Assembly: GCA_029339505.1 (NCBI GenBank)
Contig: JAQISU010000132.1
Coordinates: forward strand, 3,959,501-4,023,500
Length of the DNA stretch: 64,000 bases
Direction: 5' to 3'
DNA from: Unio delphinus
Taxonomy: Eukaryota; Mollusca; Bivalvia; Unionida; Unionidae
The notes below the pieces were generated by a model, which was not told the origin of the DNA, searched no databases, and saw nothing but the letters and a program-made list of their open reading frames with translations. This document shows positions 43,258 to 56,022 of this stretch, piece after piece (the first letter of the stretch is position 1; each line of letters starts with the position of its first letter). Position numbers and translations under genes: made by a program.

Positions 43258-43672
43258 AGATACATGAGAATTAAATAATACACTATTAGACCTACTCTAT
43301 AGAATATGAAAGGTACATGGAAATTAAATAATACACTATTAGAATATGAAAGGTACATGGAAATTAAATAATACACTATTAGAATATGAAAGGTACATGG
43401 AAATTAAATAATACACTATTAGAATATGAAAGGTACATGGAAATTAAATAATGCACTATTAGAATATCAAAGGTACATGGAAATTAAATAATACACGATT
43501 AGAATATCATAGGTACATGGAAATTAAATAATACACTATTAGAATATCAAAGGTGCATGGAAATTAAATAATACACTATTGAAATATCAAAGGTACATGG
43601 AAATTAAATAATACACTATTAGAATATCAAAGGTACATGGAAATTAAATAATACACTATTAGACCTACCATA
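43258..43672. repeat. 40-bp minisatellite made from the L1 WKLN box
   Basis: About ten copies of a 40-bp unit with GGTACATGGAAATTAAATAA. One frame of the unit reads GTWKLNNTLLEYE, the conserved L1 ORF2 segment between endonuclease and RT. The array is therefore an expansion of coding sequence of LINE D itself. The first and last units end in CTATTAGACCTA. Confidence 0.9.
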
Positions 43673-45913
43673 ATATCAACGCGAAATACAAGATCTATGC
43701 AAGAATATAACCAATAATATATGTGGGATGAAACAAAAGAACTAATTTCCATTATAAGTAAAAATAATATGCATGAATACAGGTAACACAACAAAAATTG
43801 AGTGAAAAAAATATGTAATAGGATTATACTAGACGAAAACAATACTGAAATGGAAAAAAATTGCGCAGAAGCAACTCGATGATATAACACAAATCAGGCA
43901 CAATTGAAAAAAAATAAGAGCAGGTCTTTACCAAGATATCTATGGACTAGGAAAGAAATATATATCAAAGAGAAGAAAAGGAAATAAATGGGTGAAAAAA
44001 ACTTAGTTAAATTAATAATAATAATTAATAGACCACAACCTAGAATATGAAGAAAAGGAAGACATTTTAGACTATGATTAATAAGTTTACAAAATTTTAT
44101 CTATACCTCTCAACAATTTCCAAAGGAAAAGATAGAACAATATCTTCAATCCAAACAACTCCCCAAACAAAATACATGAAGATAAAAAATAGCATGTGAT
44201 GAACTCATCACAGAATATGAAATAACTAAAGCCATTGAACAAGTTTCCAAAAATAAATCCCCAGGTTTGAACTAACTTAACGCCAAATTTTATATTTTAA
44301 AAAACAAGAACAAGACATTTTACCTATTCTAAAGGATTTATTCAATATAATGTTTCAAGCAAAAACGTGGTTCTCAGTATGAGAACATGAATGGTCACAA
44401 AAACCGCCATTAGAACTCAAATATTGGAGGTCAGCATCTTTACTTAGCATAGATTATAATTAGATCCTGAGTAAAATACTAACCAATAGACTAAAACTTG
44501 CTCAAATTATTAATATGAATGAAACATGTGGAGAAAAGGGCCGAAATATTCAAAACAATATTCTATCAATTAAAACCATTATAGAATACATGGAAAGTAA
44601 CAATCGTAGCTTAGTGCTTACCTTAATCGACCAGGAGAAGAAAAAAAAAAGCGTTTGACTGCATATAAACTAACTACATCCTCACCATACTAAAGACATT
44701 CGGTTTCGGAAAATATTCCGTACATGGGTTAAGATTATGTATCAGAACAAACAATCCAAGATTCAAGGCAATCGAGCAAAACAAAAACATTTCCTTTCCA
44801 AAGATCAGTAAGGCAAGGATGCCTACTTTCCATGTTAATATACATAACTGGAAAATAAATACTACGAAACAAAATTGAAAGAGATAACGGGAATCAAAAT
44901 TCCCAACAAGAAGGAAGAGTGTAAAACCTTCCAACATGCAGCTGATTGTTCGTACTTTATAAATACTTAGCAATCATACCAATACCTAATTTATCAATAT
45001 AACATGTTTCTATTAGTATCAGGATAAGAAATAAACCATAACAAAACAGAAATCTTACTCATAGAAAATTGGCGAGACAACCACACTGGAATCCCGCCAG
45101 TCCCCGAAATTCCACAATGGCAACTTAGATCACACGTTAAAGTATCAGCATACAACAGGAAACACCTCAACTTTATCATGCTCATGAAAAAACCACGTTT
45201 CTGTATAGGATACCCACCTGTTGAATATAACAGAGAAAATATAACTTGCTTAAACTTTTTCATATAATTCAATTTAGCATGAATTTATACTGCTAATTTT
45301 GAATTTACATAAAAGAACGAAATTGAATCGAAAATAATTAACCTTATATGGAACGGAAAATATCCAAACTGCCCAAATACACAGTACAAAATGACACAAG
45401 ACAAGGTGGTATACATTTACCTAACTTACGAATGAAACAAGCTCATTACTACCTGGACAGATTAAAGTCCCCACCCCCTACACAAACACCCTTCCCAGCC
45501 TAGGTACTACTGGCAAGGACTTTACATATAATAGTTTATAACAGTTATAATAGTTTGGATTTATGCTACAAAATAAACTAGATGTATATCAGTACAACAG
45601 TCTCATAAAAAAATGTTCACCACCTAACAAAACATACCGAATTACAAAAATACTTCGGACATACCGACACAATAAAGAAATATGGCAAAAGACGGCGAAA
45701 AAAGAAAAGAGAAAAGAAAGCTACCAAATACTACAGAATAGGGAAGCAATCAAACAAAATAAAACTGAAATTAGTACTCATATTTAGAATGGAAGACACT
45801 ACGGGCCAAATGGAAAAACTTAAAGATACTAGAAAAAAAAACAAAATTACTAGAAGATCTTCATGATGCGTGCTGGACACAAGAGAAAACTAATTAAGAT
45901 CATGCTACCTTAC

Positions 45914-47683
45914 TGTAACGTGGCTGCGCTGGCGGGTGATCAAAGTGTTATTAAGACAATATTGCACAAAGCCTGGTCAGAGGTATTGCGCAACTTGGAA
46001 ACAACACTTGAAGACCGCCTCCCATTAATTGGCGTTATCTAGGAGATGATCGCTACGGTGTGACATGCCCGGTCAGTGAGTATAGTAATCTGAGATGGTA
46101 CTTTGAACAAGACAATACACGAGCCCCCGTAAAGATAAAATATGAATTTAATTAAAAATACAATTAAGAAAAGAATGACACTGTGAATTACACTTTCTCT
46201 CTTTCTGAATACACTTAGTTCAGAAAAGATACAAATGCCGAAGCTTTAAAATACTGGATACATTCATAAGAATTCAAACATTAATGAAAATAAATGAAGT
46301 TAGCCATTAATACTGAGAGTAAATTTGATCAAGGAATCGAATGTTCATTTAACATTGGACTGTTGAATGATTCACCATGACCTTTTCCGTCGACTGGTTT
46401 TTCTTTCTTTTCCCTGCGTGCGTCCGTCTCCAGCTTGCCCTTTTATTGAACGGGAATTTCCACACTGACTTCTTCCTTTTGACTTTTCGCTGATTCTCAC
46501 TCTTGCCCAAAATAAACTTTTGCCTTTGACTTCTCGCTGATGCTTACTCTTGCCAAAGTAAACTATTTTTCCTTGCAAAAGAAAGGGTAAAACGCCCTAA
46601 GTATCTCGCTACTTTCAGAGTTGCGATTGTTCGTCCGTCTTCATGTTCGAACGATCAGATCTTACTATCAGTGTTATCATTCATACGGCTAACAAATTCT
46701 ATACATGTTTTCAGATCAATAAAGCTATACTGCTAATTATCGACATCAGAATTCGGGAAAGTCATATTCCCGTAAATCATTACGTAAAGTGAGGCAATAT
46801 AACATAACATACAATCTATATTTACTAATATGATAAATTCAAATTAATGTAACACTTTCCAATCATAAATATACACGGCGGGTTTTCTACACTCCCCATT
46901 TACCTACGTAAGTGTATAAGGTAAAATGCTAATTCAGAATTAAAAATACATTATTAAATCACTGTAAACCGACTATCCATACAAAATATGAACACATCAT
47001 GCATCTGTAACAAAGAAACATCTCAAAGTACGTTATTAAATCAATGTAATACTGAACTATTTGTAGCGTAGTATCGATACATTATGCATCTAAGACAAAG
47101 ATAAACAGCATATACATTACATCATAATAAAGGTTAATTTGAGTTAGATACCTTTGTGTTTCTGGCGTCTTACAAACGTTCCACATTCAGTTCCCTGGAA
47201 CCACAATTAATTTACGAACGTCTTTCTTTCAAAGACGTACGGAGTCTTCTCCTGTGCTGGAATCAATTATTCTGACCGTCTCTCGCAGAGGTCTTCTTAG
47301 ACTGACTAACATCTTTTGATACGAACTATATATTTCCCGATTCTGGGTTTCGACCCAACCCTCTGTCCTGTACATTTGACCAATCGGCATAAACGCTATT
47401 TTTGCAGACCTTTTGAAAACCGTCTATCAAATGCCAAAAATGCCACTTAGGATCGAAACGTCACCTTATCGTTTGTCTTAATCATTTTGTCAGCTTGTAC
47501 GTGAAAAATTCATATTTTTAAGCGTGTCAAACACTCAGTCCGTTTTCACTCTAATTATTGTAACAGCCTGACCAAGTTTAAGAAAACATTCTTTCCGTTC
47601 AACTCTATTCCAAGACAGTTGATTGTGGGCTAGCCTACGAATTAATTACTGGATGTCACTGACGAAAAATTTGGCACCTGACA
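45914..47683 (-). mobile_element. Solo LTR of Gypsy-like element
   Basis: 1,770 bp, the reverse complement of the LTR at 61481-63207 (1,727 bp) with moderate divergence. It begins TGTCAGGTGCCAAA and ends CGTTACA on the minus strand. A perfect 5-bp target duplication, CTTAC, flanks it (45909-45913, 47684-47688). No internal element sequence remains, as expected after LTR-LTR recombination. Confidence 0.92.
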
Positions 47684-48500
47684 CTTACCCTCTACACAGA
47701 CAATACACTGATAGCAAAACTCATATAATTTTGGACTGTATGTCTTTAAATAACTACACAAAGAAATTGTATTAAAACCAAAATCTTTGAAAAATCAGGA
47801 CATTTGGACAATAATTATTTATTTTTACAAAATAAATGATACAACTGTATATCAAGAAGTAATTAATTTTATTGATATAGAAACCAGAAGACTGCATGTG
47901 TGCCACATTGAATTTAGACTTCAAATAATATTTTCACAGGCCAATAACTGAAACCTACAACAGTCCCAAGAAGCATGCGGTAGTACGCACGCTCACCCAA
48001 CGCCACACTAACACGTTAAATGCGCCTAAAATACAAATGAAACAAATACACAAAAAAAACACATTAAAACATTGATAGCAAAACCAATATCATTTTGGAC
48101 TGTATGTCTTTAAATAACTACACAAAGAAATTTTATTAAAACCAAAATCATTGAAAAATCAGGACATTTGAAATTTGACTGCATGTTAAACGATTAATGA
48201 TATAGGATTTGGAAACAAGATTTTTGGCCTTTACTTAACAATTACATTTGTTTATTAAAACTATTGTTTCAGTGATAATTAATTAATTAATTAATTAATT
48301 AATTCATTCATGGCCAGTAAGGAAATTTTCTATTTTTGTCTTTATATCCGAGAAATGCCATAATGGTGACCAATTCGGAAATACCATTTTCGCATGAAAA
48401 TACCGTCAGATTAATTGCAATTTTTCTTCGCACCAGAGTCTTGCGCATGCACACGGAACCAAAATAAGCGAGAGAGTGTTATTATAATCTTTTCACGCTG
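47684..48500. repeat. Gene-free stretch with a ~105-bp direct repeat
   Basis: 47710-47810 and 48072-48175 are about 95% alike (TTTTGGACTGTATGTC, TAAATAACTACACAAAG, ATCAGGACATTTG). There is also a short (TTAA)n tract at about 48277-48304. No gene seen. Confidence 0.8.
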
Positions 48501-48507
48501 CTTTAAA

Positions 48508-48785
48508 AAAGTTCAGTCATATCATTACGATATCTTCAGTGTGACAGTTTATAGTGATGTCTAGCACTGGGTCATCATACCGCAGACATAGTAGCATGAT
48601 GTCCCACCCAGTCACGATATACTGACACCAGGCCGACCAGTCATAATTCTAACCTCTTAATGCTCAACACTAACGAGGCAGCTGTTAGTACCAATTTAGT
48701 AAGTCTTTGGTATGACTCGGCCGGGGATCGAACCAGCGATTTCCCGCTTCTGCGGCGGACGCTCTACCGACTAGGCCACCAGAGC

Positions 48786-48788
<3 letters not shown>
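48508..48788 (-). mobile_element. tRNA-headed SINE, family B
   Basis: The head reads on the minus strand with A-box CTAGTCGGTAGAGCG and B-box GGTTCGATCC. The body aligns with 7441-7724. It abuts a GT/GA microsatellite. Confidence 0.8.

Positions 48789-48877
<89 letters not shown>
48786..48877. repeat. Compound (GT)n(GA)n microsatellite
   Basis: It sits exactly between two divergent SINE heads. ORFs through it are not genes. Confidence 0.95.
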
Positions 48878-48880
<3 letters not shown>

Positions 48881-49062
48881 TCTGGTACGGATCACTGCCA
48901 TCTCACGTACGTCTGCGTGGGTTCGAGTCTTAGGTTCGGCCAATGTGGGTATGTGAGAAAGCTTGCTAGTTCCTCGTGGGTCGGTAGTAGTTTCCGGGGT
49001 TTTTCTCGGGTTCTTCCTTCACCATTAACACTGGCCGCCAGTATATATATAACCTTGCTAAT
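48878..49062 (+). mobile_element. tRNA-headed SINE, family A, head-truncated
   Basis: It matches 23160-23360 from just inside the head (ACGGATCACTGCCATCTCAC, GGGTTCGAGTCT, GGTTTTT, GGTTCTTCC, ACTGGCCGCCA). The A-box half is replaced by (GA)n. Confidence 0.8.
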
Positions 49063-49189
49063 AGTTTATGAAGAAAACCTTTTCGTACCAATTACAAAGC
49101 TATATAAACATATCAAAATAGTGATCACGTGATTAATGATGATTCTATTCAAAGACCACACTTAAACCAAGTATCAGGATGGTACTATA

Positions 49190-50941
49190 AACATGTTTGA
49201 AAATTATATTACTTCAGAAGAAGCAACAGAAGCTATTAACAATAGGAAATATCCTGGGTGATAAGACGGCATAATGTTTGCTTTAAGTTTCAATTTATTC
49301 TAGCTAGTCTGAGTCCTCGAACAGCTTTTTAATAAAATCATATTTAAGGGCGAAATGCCCCAATCAATTAAAGAAGCGAATTATTACTTTGATTTTAAAG
49401 GAAAAAGTAGAGTGAAGACATCAAGAACTGATCTCTTATCACAATCATAATTATTGATTACAGAATATTAAATAAAGTCATTAGAACTGGATTATAAACC
49501 TGTATATGAATATTAACCAAAGTTGCAAGAAGGGGTGGGGTAAAAATATTGTAATCAAAACTCTTACAGTAATTGCAATGATTGATTTAATGGCTAGAAA
49601 AGGAGAGAAGGGACATGCTGCTATTCGACCAAGAAAACAGCTTTTGATGGAATGGAACACGACTTTATTGAAACTATTTTGAATATATTTGGTTTTGAGG
49701 AGAACAGTTGCAGATGGGTGAAATCGATGTACACAAAAATTGCTTCGAAAATCACATTTAACGGAGTACATTTCAAATTAGGAGGTTGTTGAGACAGGAA
49801 TGTCCGCTATAAGTTCTCGTTTATGTTGTTTACATGGAAGCTTTAAGTAAAAATATCAACAACAATAATGACATACAGGGTATTAAGTACAAATATCAAC
49901 AACAATAATGATATACATGTATAGGGTATTAAGTATAAATATCAACAACAATAATGTCATACAGAATATTAGGTATAAATATCAACAACAATAATGTCAT
50001 ACAGAATATTAGGTATAAATATCAACAACAATAATGACAGACAGGGTGTTAAGTATAAATATCAACAACACTAATGACATACAGGATTTGAAGTATAAAT
50101 ATCAACAACAATAATGACATACAGGATACGAAGTATAAATATCAACATCAATAATGACATATATCGTATTAAGCATAAATATCAACAACAATAATGACAT
50201 GCAGGATTCGAAGTATAAATATCAACAACAATAATGACATGCAGTATTCGAAGTATAAATATCAACAACAATAATGACAGACAGGGTATTAAGTACAAAT
50301 ATCAACAACAATAATGACATATAGGGTATTAAGTATAAATATCAACAACAATAATGACATACAGGATTCGAAGTATAAATATCAACAACAATAATGACAT
50401 ACAGGATACGAAGTATAAATATCAACAACAATAATGAGAGACAGGGTATTAAGTACAAATATCAGCAAAAATAATGACATACAGGATTCGAAGTATAAAT
50501 ATCAACAACAATACTGACATATATCGTATTAAGTATAAATATCAACAACAATAATGACATGCAGGATTCGAAGTATAAATATCAACAACAAAAATGACAT
50601 ATATCGTATTAAGTATAAATATCAACAACAATAATGACATACAGGGTATTAAGTACAAATATCAACAACAATAATGACATACAGGGTATTAAGTACAAAT
50701 ATCAACAACTATAATGACATACAGGGTACGGAGTATGAATATCAACAACTATAATGACAGTTAAGATCCCGAACTTAACGAAATAATTTAAATGCTATTC
50801 AACGCAGATGACTGTACCAATTTATCGGGGACTATCCCTCCTTGAAACACTTACAGGCAGCTACTTAAACAAATATAAACACCGATTAAAACTTGGTCTT
50901 ACATCCCTTTCAATCTAATGGAAAATATTATACAGGTCTCT

Positions 50942-50945
<4 letters not shown>
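49190..50945 (+). mobile_element. L1/Tx1-like LINE E fragment
   Basis: RT relics: YITSEEATEAINNRKYPG, KTAFDGMEHDFIETILNIFG, WVKSMYTKIASKITFNG and YMEALSKNINNNNDIQGIK on the left, and after the minisatellite FNADDCTNLSGTIP (the YADD box). The 40-bp array lies between the last two and breaks the frame. Confidence 0.8.
49848..50757. repeat. 40-bp minisatellite expanded from L1 RT coding sequence
   Basis: About 23 copies of a 40-bp unit with AAATATCAACAACAATAATG. The unit begins as the codons for NINNNNDIQGIK of LINE E and is repeated out of phase. Units carry shared variants (GGTATT, GATTCG, ATCGTATT). Confidence 0.92.
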
Positions 50946-50978
<33 letters not shown>

Positions 50979-51001
50979 GTGTGTGTGTGTGTGTGTGTGT
51001 G
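50944..51001. repeat. (AC)n-AT-(GT)n palindrome
   Basis: An AC tract flips to a GT tract around CATATG, giving a near-perfect inverted repeat of about 58 bp able to fold into one long hairpin. Confidence 0.9.
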
Positions 51002-51004
51002 ACA

Positions 51005-52141
51005 CATTTCTGGCGATCCATCTTGAAACCATTAACTGAGACCAGAGAACCGTTAATTAGATTTCTAGAGAATGGACGCGAGTCAATTGTCACACTGACG
51101 TGTTCAGAATGTCTTTTTGAGGGGAGAACTCTGTTCTAAAACAAAACATGTGTTAGCTTTTGTTTATGCAGGAGTCAAACAGACTATTGGGAAAACGGTA
51201 AACTTTGATTTCATGGTGAAACTGTCACGAATTAAGAACTTCTCGTGACTAGTAGTCAACGTAGGAGGTCAGACTGACCCAAGGTTTGGCGCTTCCAAAA
51301 AGGCGGAAAACGTACCTAATTATGATTGGCCATACTAAATGAAGGGGCGTGTTTCCCACACTGAAATTCCTAGTTTAATATCGTACATTGAAAATTCAAA
51401 TCAGTCTAAACTGCTCTGCAAGGGAGGGTACTACTAGTCTTTGACTCCGAGAACAGAATTTACAAGAAATTATCCTCGTGATAACCTTTGACCATGGAGC
51501 CGGATGCCTAGAAACAAGCGGGGTTTATACGACACAATTTAAGGCATTTTGTGTCAATTTCATGAAATTTACTTATGCCAATATAATGTTTTGTTTGAAT
51601 TGTTTGATAATATGTGTATGAATTTAGTTGTTGAAATTCTTTGATCGATTTCTCCTGATATCAGTATAACTGTGCTGGTTTTTATATTTCTTTTATAGAA
51701 GTGTGATGAATTGTTCAGTGTGTTGTATTGTTGTATAGCAATGCGGTATTCTAATATTTCATGCATTACATGTACTTCAGTTTTATGAGTTACGAGAATC
51801 CGTTTAAATGCACCCATCTTAAATGCACCCACAAAATTCCGCCGTAATAGAGACATTATCTTTCAATACAAAGAACGTAAAGACATTTAGGAGGAAAAAT
51901 TTATAAGAAAAATGATCATATACTAAATAATGATACTTACAAGCAAACATAATTCAGAGTAGAATTCAGTAATCCTAATTTAGACCTAAAGGAAATATAT
52001 TGACGCGATGGGCGTTGTGGGAGAATAACTTCGATATCAAAACAAGGTTTTATTTTCTATATTTACACGTTGTTTGGCTAATGGTGCAAAAAGCATTCAA
52101 ACGAAATACAAAATGTACGATACCGCCTTGTTGTATGTGCG
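51005..52141. other. Gene-free stretch
   Basis: The minus-strand ORF at 51569-51856 lacks a recognisable domain. Nothing else is supported. Confidence 0.45.
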
Positions 52142-52317
52142 GACAACACCAGGGCCGGCGCTAGGCATTTTGGTGCCCTAGGCGAGATCAGATATCTTGC
52201 GCCCCCCCTCCTCCATTCACGCCCTCCCCCACCCGCCCATCATGAAATAAACCCTTAGCCCAGCGCCCTAGGCGATTGCCTAGTTCGCCTAGCGGAAGCC
52301 CTGGCCCTGGAAAACAC
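52142..52317. mobile_element. Short hAT-type MITE
   Basis: 160-bp GC-rich element, 52150-52309, starting CAGGGCCGGCGCTAGG and ending in GGCCCTG. Flanking 8-mers GACAACAC and GAAAACAC differ at one base and are the probable target duplication. The interior repeats CCCTAGGCGA in both orientations. Confidence 0.8.
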
Positions 52318-52990
52318 ACATACTCTTTAAAAACATTATATTCTGAGATGTTTCGGAAACTGCCACGGATAGGCAGTAGGATTAGAAATGGAATTAGACA
52401 TTGGAATAATTGTCAGAATTCATAGAAAGTAATTTTACATTCGCTGTATAACAGTAGTAGGGATGACAAATTTAAAGAGAAGGAATAAAGAAGGAACAGA
52501 GAGCCGTAATATACATATTTCACAAATAATCAGTGATGTTACCTTATGTCAACATATACACGAATAGATCATTTCTATTTACATCAGTTTTTAAAGTCAC
52601 TTAGTAAGTTAACTGAAAATGATCGCAAGGGTAGGGGGATGGGGCTAATAAAGGTCCATGACTGCATCCTGACCATACAAAACAAATCAGCAATAAATTT
52701 CTCTCTGTTTCAAATTCGTACTCGTGCCCCATTTTATTATCCCGATATTTCCTACAATTAGTTTCGCAAGTATAACAAATTAGTCAACTACGAACATTAG
52801 AAATGTAATACAGTATATTAATTATTACAATAAGTACTATAAAACCTGATGTAATATTAAAACTTATCTATGTAACGATTTTAAGTTGTAAGTTTATTTG
52901 GTAAAAAAGCAAGAAAAAAAAAACTCTATTTCATGTGTATGACGAGTTTTAATGGAACTTTAGTGACTGTAGTGACAACACAAGGAAAGG
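52318..52990. other. Gene-free stretch
   Basis: The 71-codon ORF at 52546-52761 has no recognisable domain. Confidence 0.45.
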
Positions 52991-53190
52991 ACCCCGAGTG
53001 ACCGAGTGGTCTAAAGCGCTCTCCTACACGGATCACTGCCATTTCACCTCTGTCTGCGTGGGTTCGTGTCTAAGATTCGGCTAATGTAATTATATGAGAA
53101 AGCTTGCCAGTAGCTTCTCGTGGGTCGGTGGTTCTTTCCTGGTTCTTCCATGTATAGCCTATATTGTCCTGAAAAATGGCAATAAACCAT
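52991..53190 (+). mobile_element. tRNA-headed SINE, family A
   Basis: Complete head (GAGTGACCGAGTGGTCTAAA; B-box GGGTTCGTGTC) and a body shortened relative to 23143-23394. It ends AATAAACCATAAAAAATACC. No clear target duplication was read. Confidence 0.85.
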
Positions 53191-54130
53191 AAAAAATACC
53201 AAAATACAAAGAAAACATATTTGCTTCCGGACTATGTTACTTATCTTTCTACTCTGTAAAATAACCTGTCTTAAACATTTATATTGTAATAGTTGATATA
53301 TTTTATTCAAGTTACCATGTTTGTCATAGTTGTTATGTTAGTATTATTTATTGTCTTTCTTTGATTCATTCATTGTACATTACCCTTTTATTTAAACCAG
53401 TTTCGCTTTAGTCCTTTAAAGCGCTTTGCACTTTATATTATCGTATCTAATTATTTTAATATATCTCGAGTTAGACCGGCTCGCTTCGTGTGACCAGGTT
53501 GCAAAGTATGGTCGAGTCTTGTTTCGTTGAATGCACACTTACAACTTTTAATTTGCTGTGGATTTACCTGCAATTAATAATACACGAATAAAATTAACAT
53601 CCTTACATTAAATAGCAATGGCGTTCGAGCCAAGACGAATAAAAAACGGAATGGGATCAAAAACTTAATTAGATCAATGAGATCAAAAACTTAACGAGAT
53701 CACAAACTTGATGAGATCAAAACCTTGGTGTCTTTTCATCATGTCGAACTTTTATTTCTACAATTAATTCGTGTAGAAAATTGAACCCTTTTTTCGAAAA
53801 TTCAAGAAAATGCAATGTTTTCATCCAGGATAAAGTCAAGGTTCGAGTCGTACTTGTGGTGTTGCGATCTTGATTTTAACAATAAATGTTTCAAATCAAA
53901 TTACCCTCCCCAGCTATGTGTTTTACAAAGAAGCTCTTTATACAGTAGGTATCGATATTTTGAATGTTAGATTTAGAACTGTTGTCCAACGGATGTTTAA
54001 TTTGTTCTTTTTGATGGAATAGGATTCCACCAGCTGACTTGAGTGAATAATAGGTAGAAGCTTATTTTTGCCTGTAACACTGTTCTCTGAGTAATCAAGG
54101 AATGTATCGTAGTCGAAAACACTATATCTT
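53191..54130. other. Gene-free stretch
   Basis: A degenerate ~19-bp repeat (GAGATCAAAAACTTAA) lies at 53645-53725. Minus-strand ORFs reaching 53938 may be intron read-through of the exon candidate upstream. Confidence 0.4.
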
Positions 54131-54141
54131 TGTGTTCTTAC

Positions 54142-54355
54142 AGTAAACTGTACGTAAAGCTGCTTTATCTCGGAGACAGAATTCGTGCAATATATACTTT
54201 TCGAAGGCGGTGACTTCAGTTTGTTGCAAATCACCAATTGTTAGTTTTGCCACGATGAATATAAAACATCCCAAGAGTAAAACAACCCATAGGTTATAGT
54301 CGTATGTCTTCATAGATAGGAATAGCCGACGGAGATCGAAGGTGAGGTGTGGCAC
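54142..54355 (-). CDS. Possible first exon of a membrane-anchored host protein
   Basis: The minus-strand frame starts at an ATG (54355), with a second at about 54313 (MKTYDYNLW). It has a 19-residue hydrophobic signal-anchor (LWVVLLLGCFIFIVAKLTI) followed by a charged stem. The frame reaches TVY followed by ACT|GTAAGAAC, a good splice donor in phase 1. A short cytoplasmic tail, one anchor and a stem is the layout of Golgi type II enzymes, but no catalytic domain is visible. A decayed homologous segment lies about 1 kb away at 55185-55330, suggesting a tandem family. No other exon was found. Treat as a candidate. Confidence 0.3.
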
Positions 54356-55184
54356 GAAGTGTTGGGAAGCTAGTAGTGTATGAGGACTGTTAACAGACGA
54401 TGGGAAAATGCATTACAGAACCTCTTGGGGTTGTCTACGGGCAAGGCTTTCATATGTTATAACGGTACCAATTGCGTAAGTCCAGGTGGGAGGAGCTTAA
54501 TGTAGGGAACATTGCAGTCAGAAATAAAAAAACGACACTAGCTATGATTGGTGGATTATGTAAGAGTTGTACTTTCTGTTAGGCTTTTAAAAAAAGTTTA
54601 GCTTCTTGGCAACATGTTAATTTATGCTAATTATTATATAGATCATATTTTGTATTTTTTATGATTTTTTGAAAATGTGATACACATGACTGAAAATAAG
54701 TATGTTGTGACTAGAAAACTCATACACCTGTCTAGTTCCAGCAGAGTTATCTCTCTTAAATGCAATATAGTACCTGGTTTTGTCATCATCAAATTGACGA
54801 TCTAACATTGTTCTCTATAACAGTGTGTGAGATGCATGCTAAATTAGGATAGAAAATATAGTTATCTCTCCAAATATTATCATTGAGTTCTATGGAAAAA
54901 CAATTGGTACCGTGAAACCATATCACATTGGGGCTGTTTACGGACATTGGGAATTTAACATGGGCGTATTTGGGTCTGCATACGGACAAAGGAAAGTTAG
55001 GTCGAATAAGAATAGAACAGATGAGGCGAAGTGCACGTGAGTGCAATATCGTACACTACTGCATGATTTTGACAATGCAAAGTTAACAGAAACAAAAATG
55101 AACATATAATAAATAAAAGTTAATGACAGGTCTACTAAATTTAGTTATTTTCCTTTCTAACTATATCAGTAATAACTTTAGAGC

Positions 55185-55330
55185 CAATCAAATTACCCAT
55201 CCGAGTTGTGGAAACTAAATTCATGCAATGGGTATGTTTTGGAGCCGATAAGTTCAGTTTGATGCAATGCATAAGTGTTAGTGATGCCTTGGTGAATAGA
55301 GAAAACACCCCAAGAGTAAAATGAGCCTAA
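55185..55330 (-). pseudogene. Decayed duplicate of the candidate exon
   Basis: It aligns with 54190-54300 (CCCAAGAGTAAAA, TTCAGTTTG-TGCAA, AGTGTTAG). The minus-strand reading keeps a hydrophobic stretch (HFTLGVFSLFTKASLTL) but has an in-frame stop upstream. Confidence 0.35.
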
Positions 55331-55439
55331 CACCACACATAATTGTACAGAATATACATAGATTTTACACTTTACAAATTCTGACTTTAGCTAATCTATC
55401 CTCTGAAATGATGTCCAACGTTGTTTGAGATTATTATTA

Positions 55440-55449
55440 TTGATATTGA

Positions 55450-55495
<46 letters not shown>

Positions 55496-55520
55496 GTTGT
55501 TGTTGTTGTTTTTGTTATTA

Positions 55521-55564
<44 letters not shown>

Positions 55565-55575
55565 GGTGTTGTTGT
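55440..55575. repeat. (ATT)n/(GTT)n microsatellite
   Basis: ATT array interrupted by GTT blocks. Confidence 0.95.
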
Positions 55576-55973
55576 TGTTTACTTTCTTTTAATTTAATAA
55601 TTTGATCTTTCTACGATTCAACGATACATTTTTAATTTTTTCGAAGTAAATTACAAGAATAAAGTACATTTTAATAATAAAAATTCTTTAACTCAGTTTT
55701 GTATAGAGTAAGGCAAACTAACCTATAGAAATATGATCTTATACGCTTTAAACCCCTGAATAAAATCCCGTGAGTTTTTCTTATAGTGAAAATGTTTCCC
55801 CCCATGATAGCGAATAAGCTATTCCATTTTTATTCGCCATTGTGATATAGAAATGATAGAAAAACTCAAGGGCATGGACTCATAGAAAGACGAAAAGTTT
55901 ACATATCTTTTTCAACACGCACTAAAAAAAACCACGCTGAAATTATAAGATATTGATTGAAATTTGGATCGTG

Positions 55974-56022
55974 TGTGTGCGTGTTTGTGTGTGTGTGTGT
56001 GGGGGGGGGGGGAGGGGGGGGT
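55974..56022. repeat. (GT)n and G-run
   Basis: GT tract followed by two runs of G (about 56001-56021) that could form G-quadruplex DNA. Confidence 0.8.

Larger units (their letters stand above)
42600..45913 (+). mobile_element. L1/Tx1-like LINE D, continuation
   Basis: It continues ORF2 after the Polinton: GDFNS (about 42940), the RIDQAYMKIHY region, a WKLN-box minisatellite, then RT fragments (SKNKSPGLN, LSIDYN-ILSKILTNRLK, ETCGEKGRN, and FQHADDCSYF for the YADD box) and the C-terminal IINLIWNGKYPN region near 45340. Many stops and frameshifts. It ends at the solo LTR. Confidence 0.85.

Noticed and set aside
49848..50757. CRISPR-like array
   Set aside because: There are no unique spacers; the whole 40-bp unit repeats with drift, it derives from an L1 ORF, and the genome is eukaryotic.
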